6,810 nucleotides of DNA, taken from assembly GCA_943333015.1 (NCBI GenBank), contig CALQRR010000091.1, positions 1 through 6,810 of the forward strand. The letters run 5' to 3'. The stretch is from Chitinophaga pinensis (GTDB taxonomy: Bacteria > Bacteroidota > Bacteroidia > M30B66). Positions 6,805 through 6,810 of the stretch are shown here, one piece after another. Below the pieces are notes generated by a model. That model was not told the DNA's origin. It worked only from the letters and a program-made list of their open reading frames with translations, and did no database searches. Within the stretch, counting starts at the first letter, position 1. Each line of letters opens with the position of its first letter. The position numbers and the translations under genes are program-made.

Positions 6805-6810
6805 GCTATC

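Noticed and set aside
1..6810. CRISPR array, insertion sequence, tRNA or defence system
   Set aside because: I found no regularly spaced repeats, transposase motifs, tRNA-like cloverleaf or defence domains; almost all sequence is accounted for by ordinary genes and short gaps.

Overview
The window looks like chromosomal housekeeping DNA from a member of the Bacteroidota. Three things support this. Two gene starts are preceded by the phylum-specific promoter -7 element TAnnTTTG (one also has a TTTG box 19 bases upstream). No start codon has an obvious Shine-Dalgarno sequence. The L34, L19, TrmD, BioB and BioF proteins look like those of this phylum. I cannot place it more narrowly. I see no mobile element, tRNA, rRNA or CRISPR array.

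Layout. Positions 1-1449 (minus strand) hold a polytopic membrane protein of uncertain family, whose end overlaps by 11 bases the start of a short-chain dehydrogenase/reductase that runs off the left edge. A plus-strand alpha/beta hydrolase (1535-2338) is divergent from the membrane gene and convergent with rpmH (2386-2544, ribosomal protein L34). The hydrolase and rpmH share a hairpin terminator. To the right, on the minus strand, lies a three-gene unit read in the order bioB (5594-4599), exported TPR protein (4591-3752), bioF (3755-2613). Divergent from bioB, trmD (5698-6375) and rplS (6457-6804) run rightward.

How the genes fit together. bioB and bioF encode the last and first steps of the conserved late biotin pathway (pimeloyl-thioester to KAPA, and dethiobiotin to biotin). 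The TPR gene between them is coupled to bioF by a 4-base ATGA overlap, but its product appears to be exported, so its link to biotin is unclear. The hydrolase beyond rpmH could in principle supply the pimeloyl-ACP ester cleavage step (a BioH-like role), but that is only a hypothesis. rpmH, trmD and rplS belong to translation: two 50S ribosomal proteins and the tRNA m1G37 methyltransferase. Several long open frames begin at non-ATG codons upstream of the likely start, and I moved those starts to family-consistent ATGs.

I do not see a convincing undescribed system. The items most worth a second look are the exported TPR protein inside the biotin cluster, the unassigned hydrolase near it, and the membrane protein coupled to the dehydrogenase.
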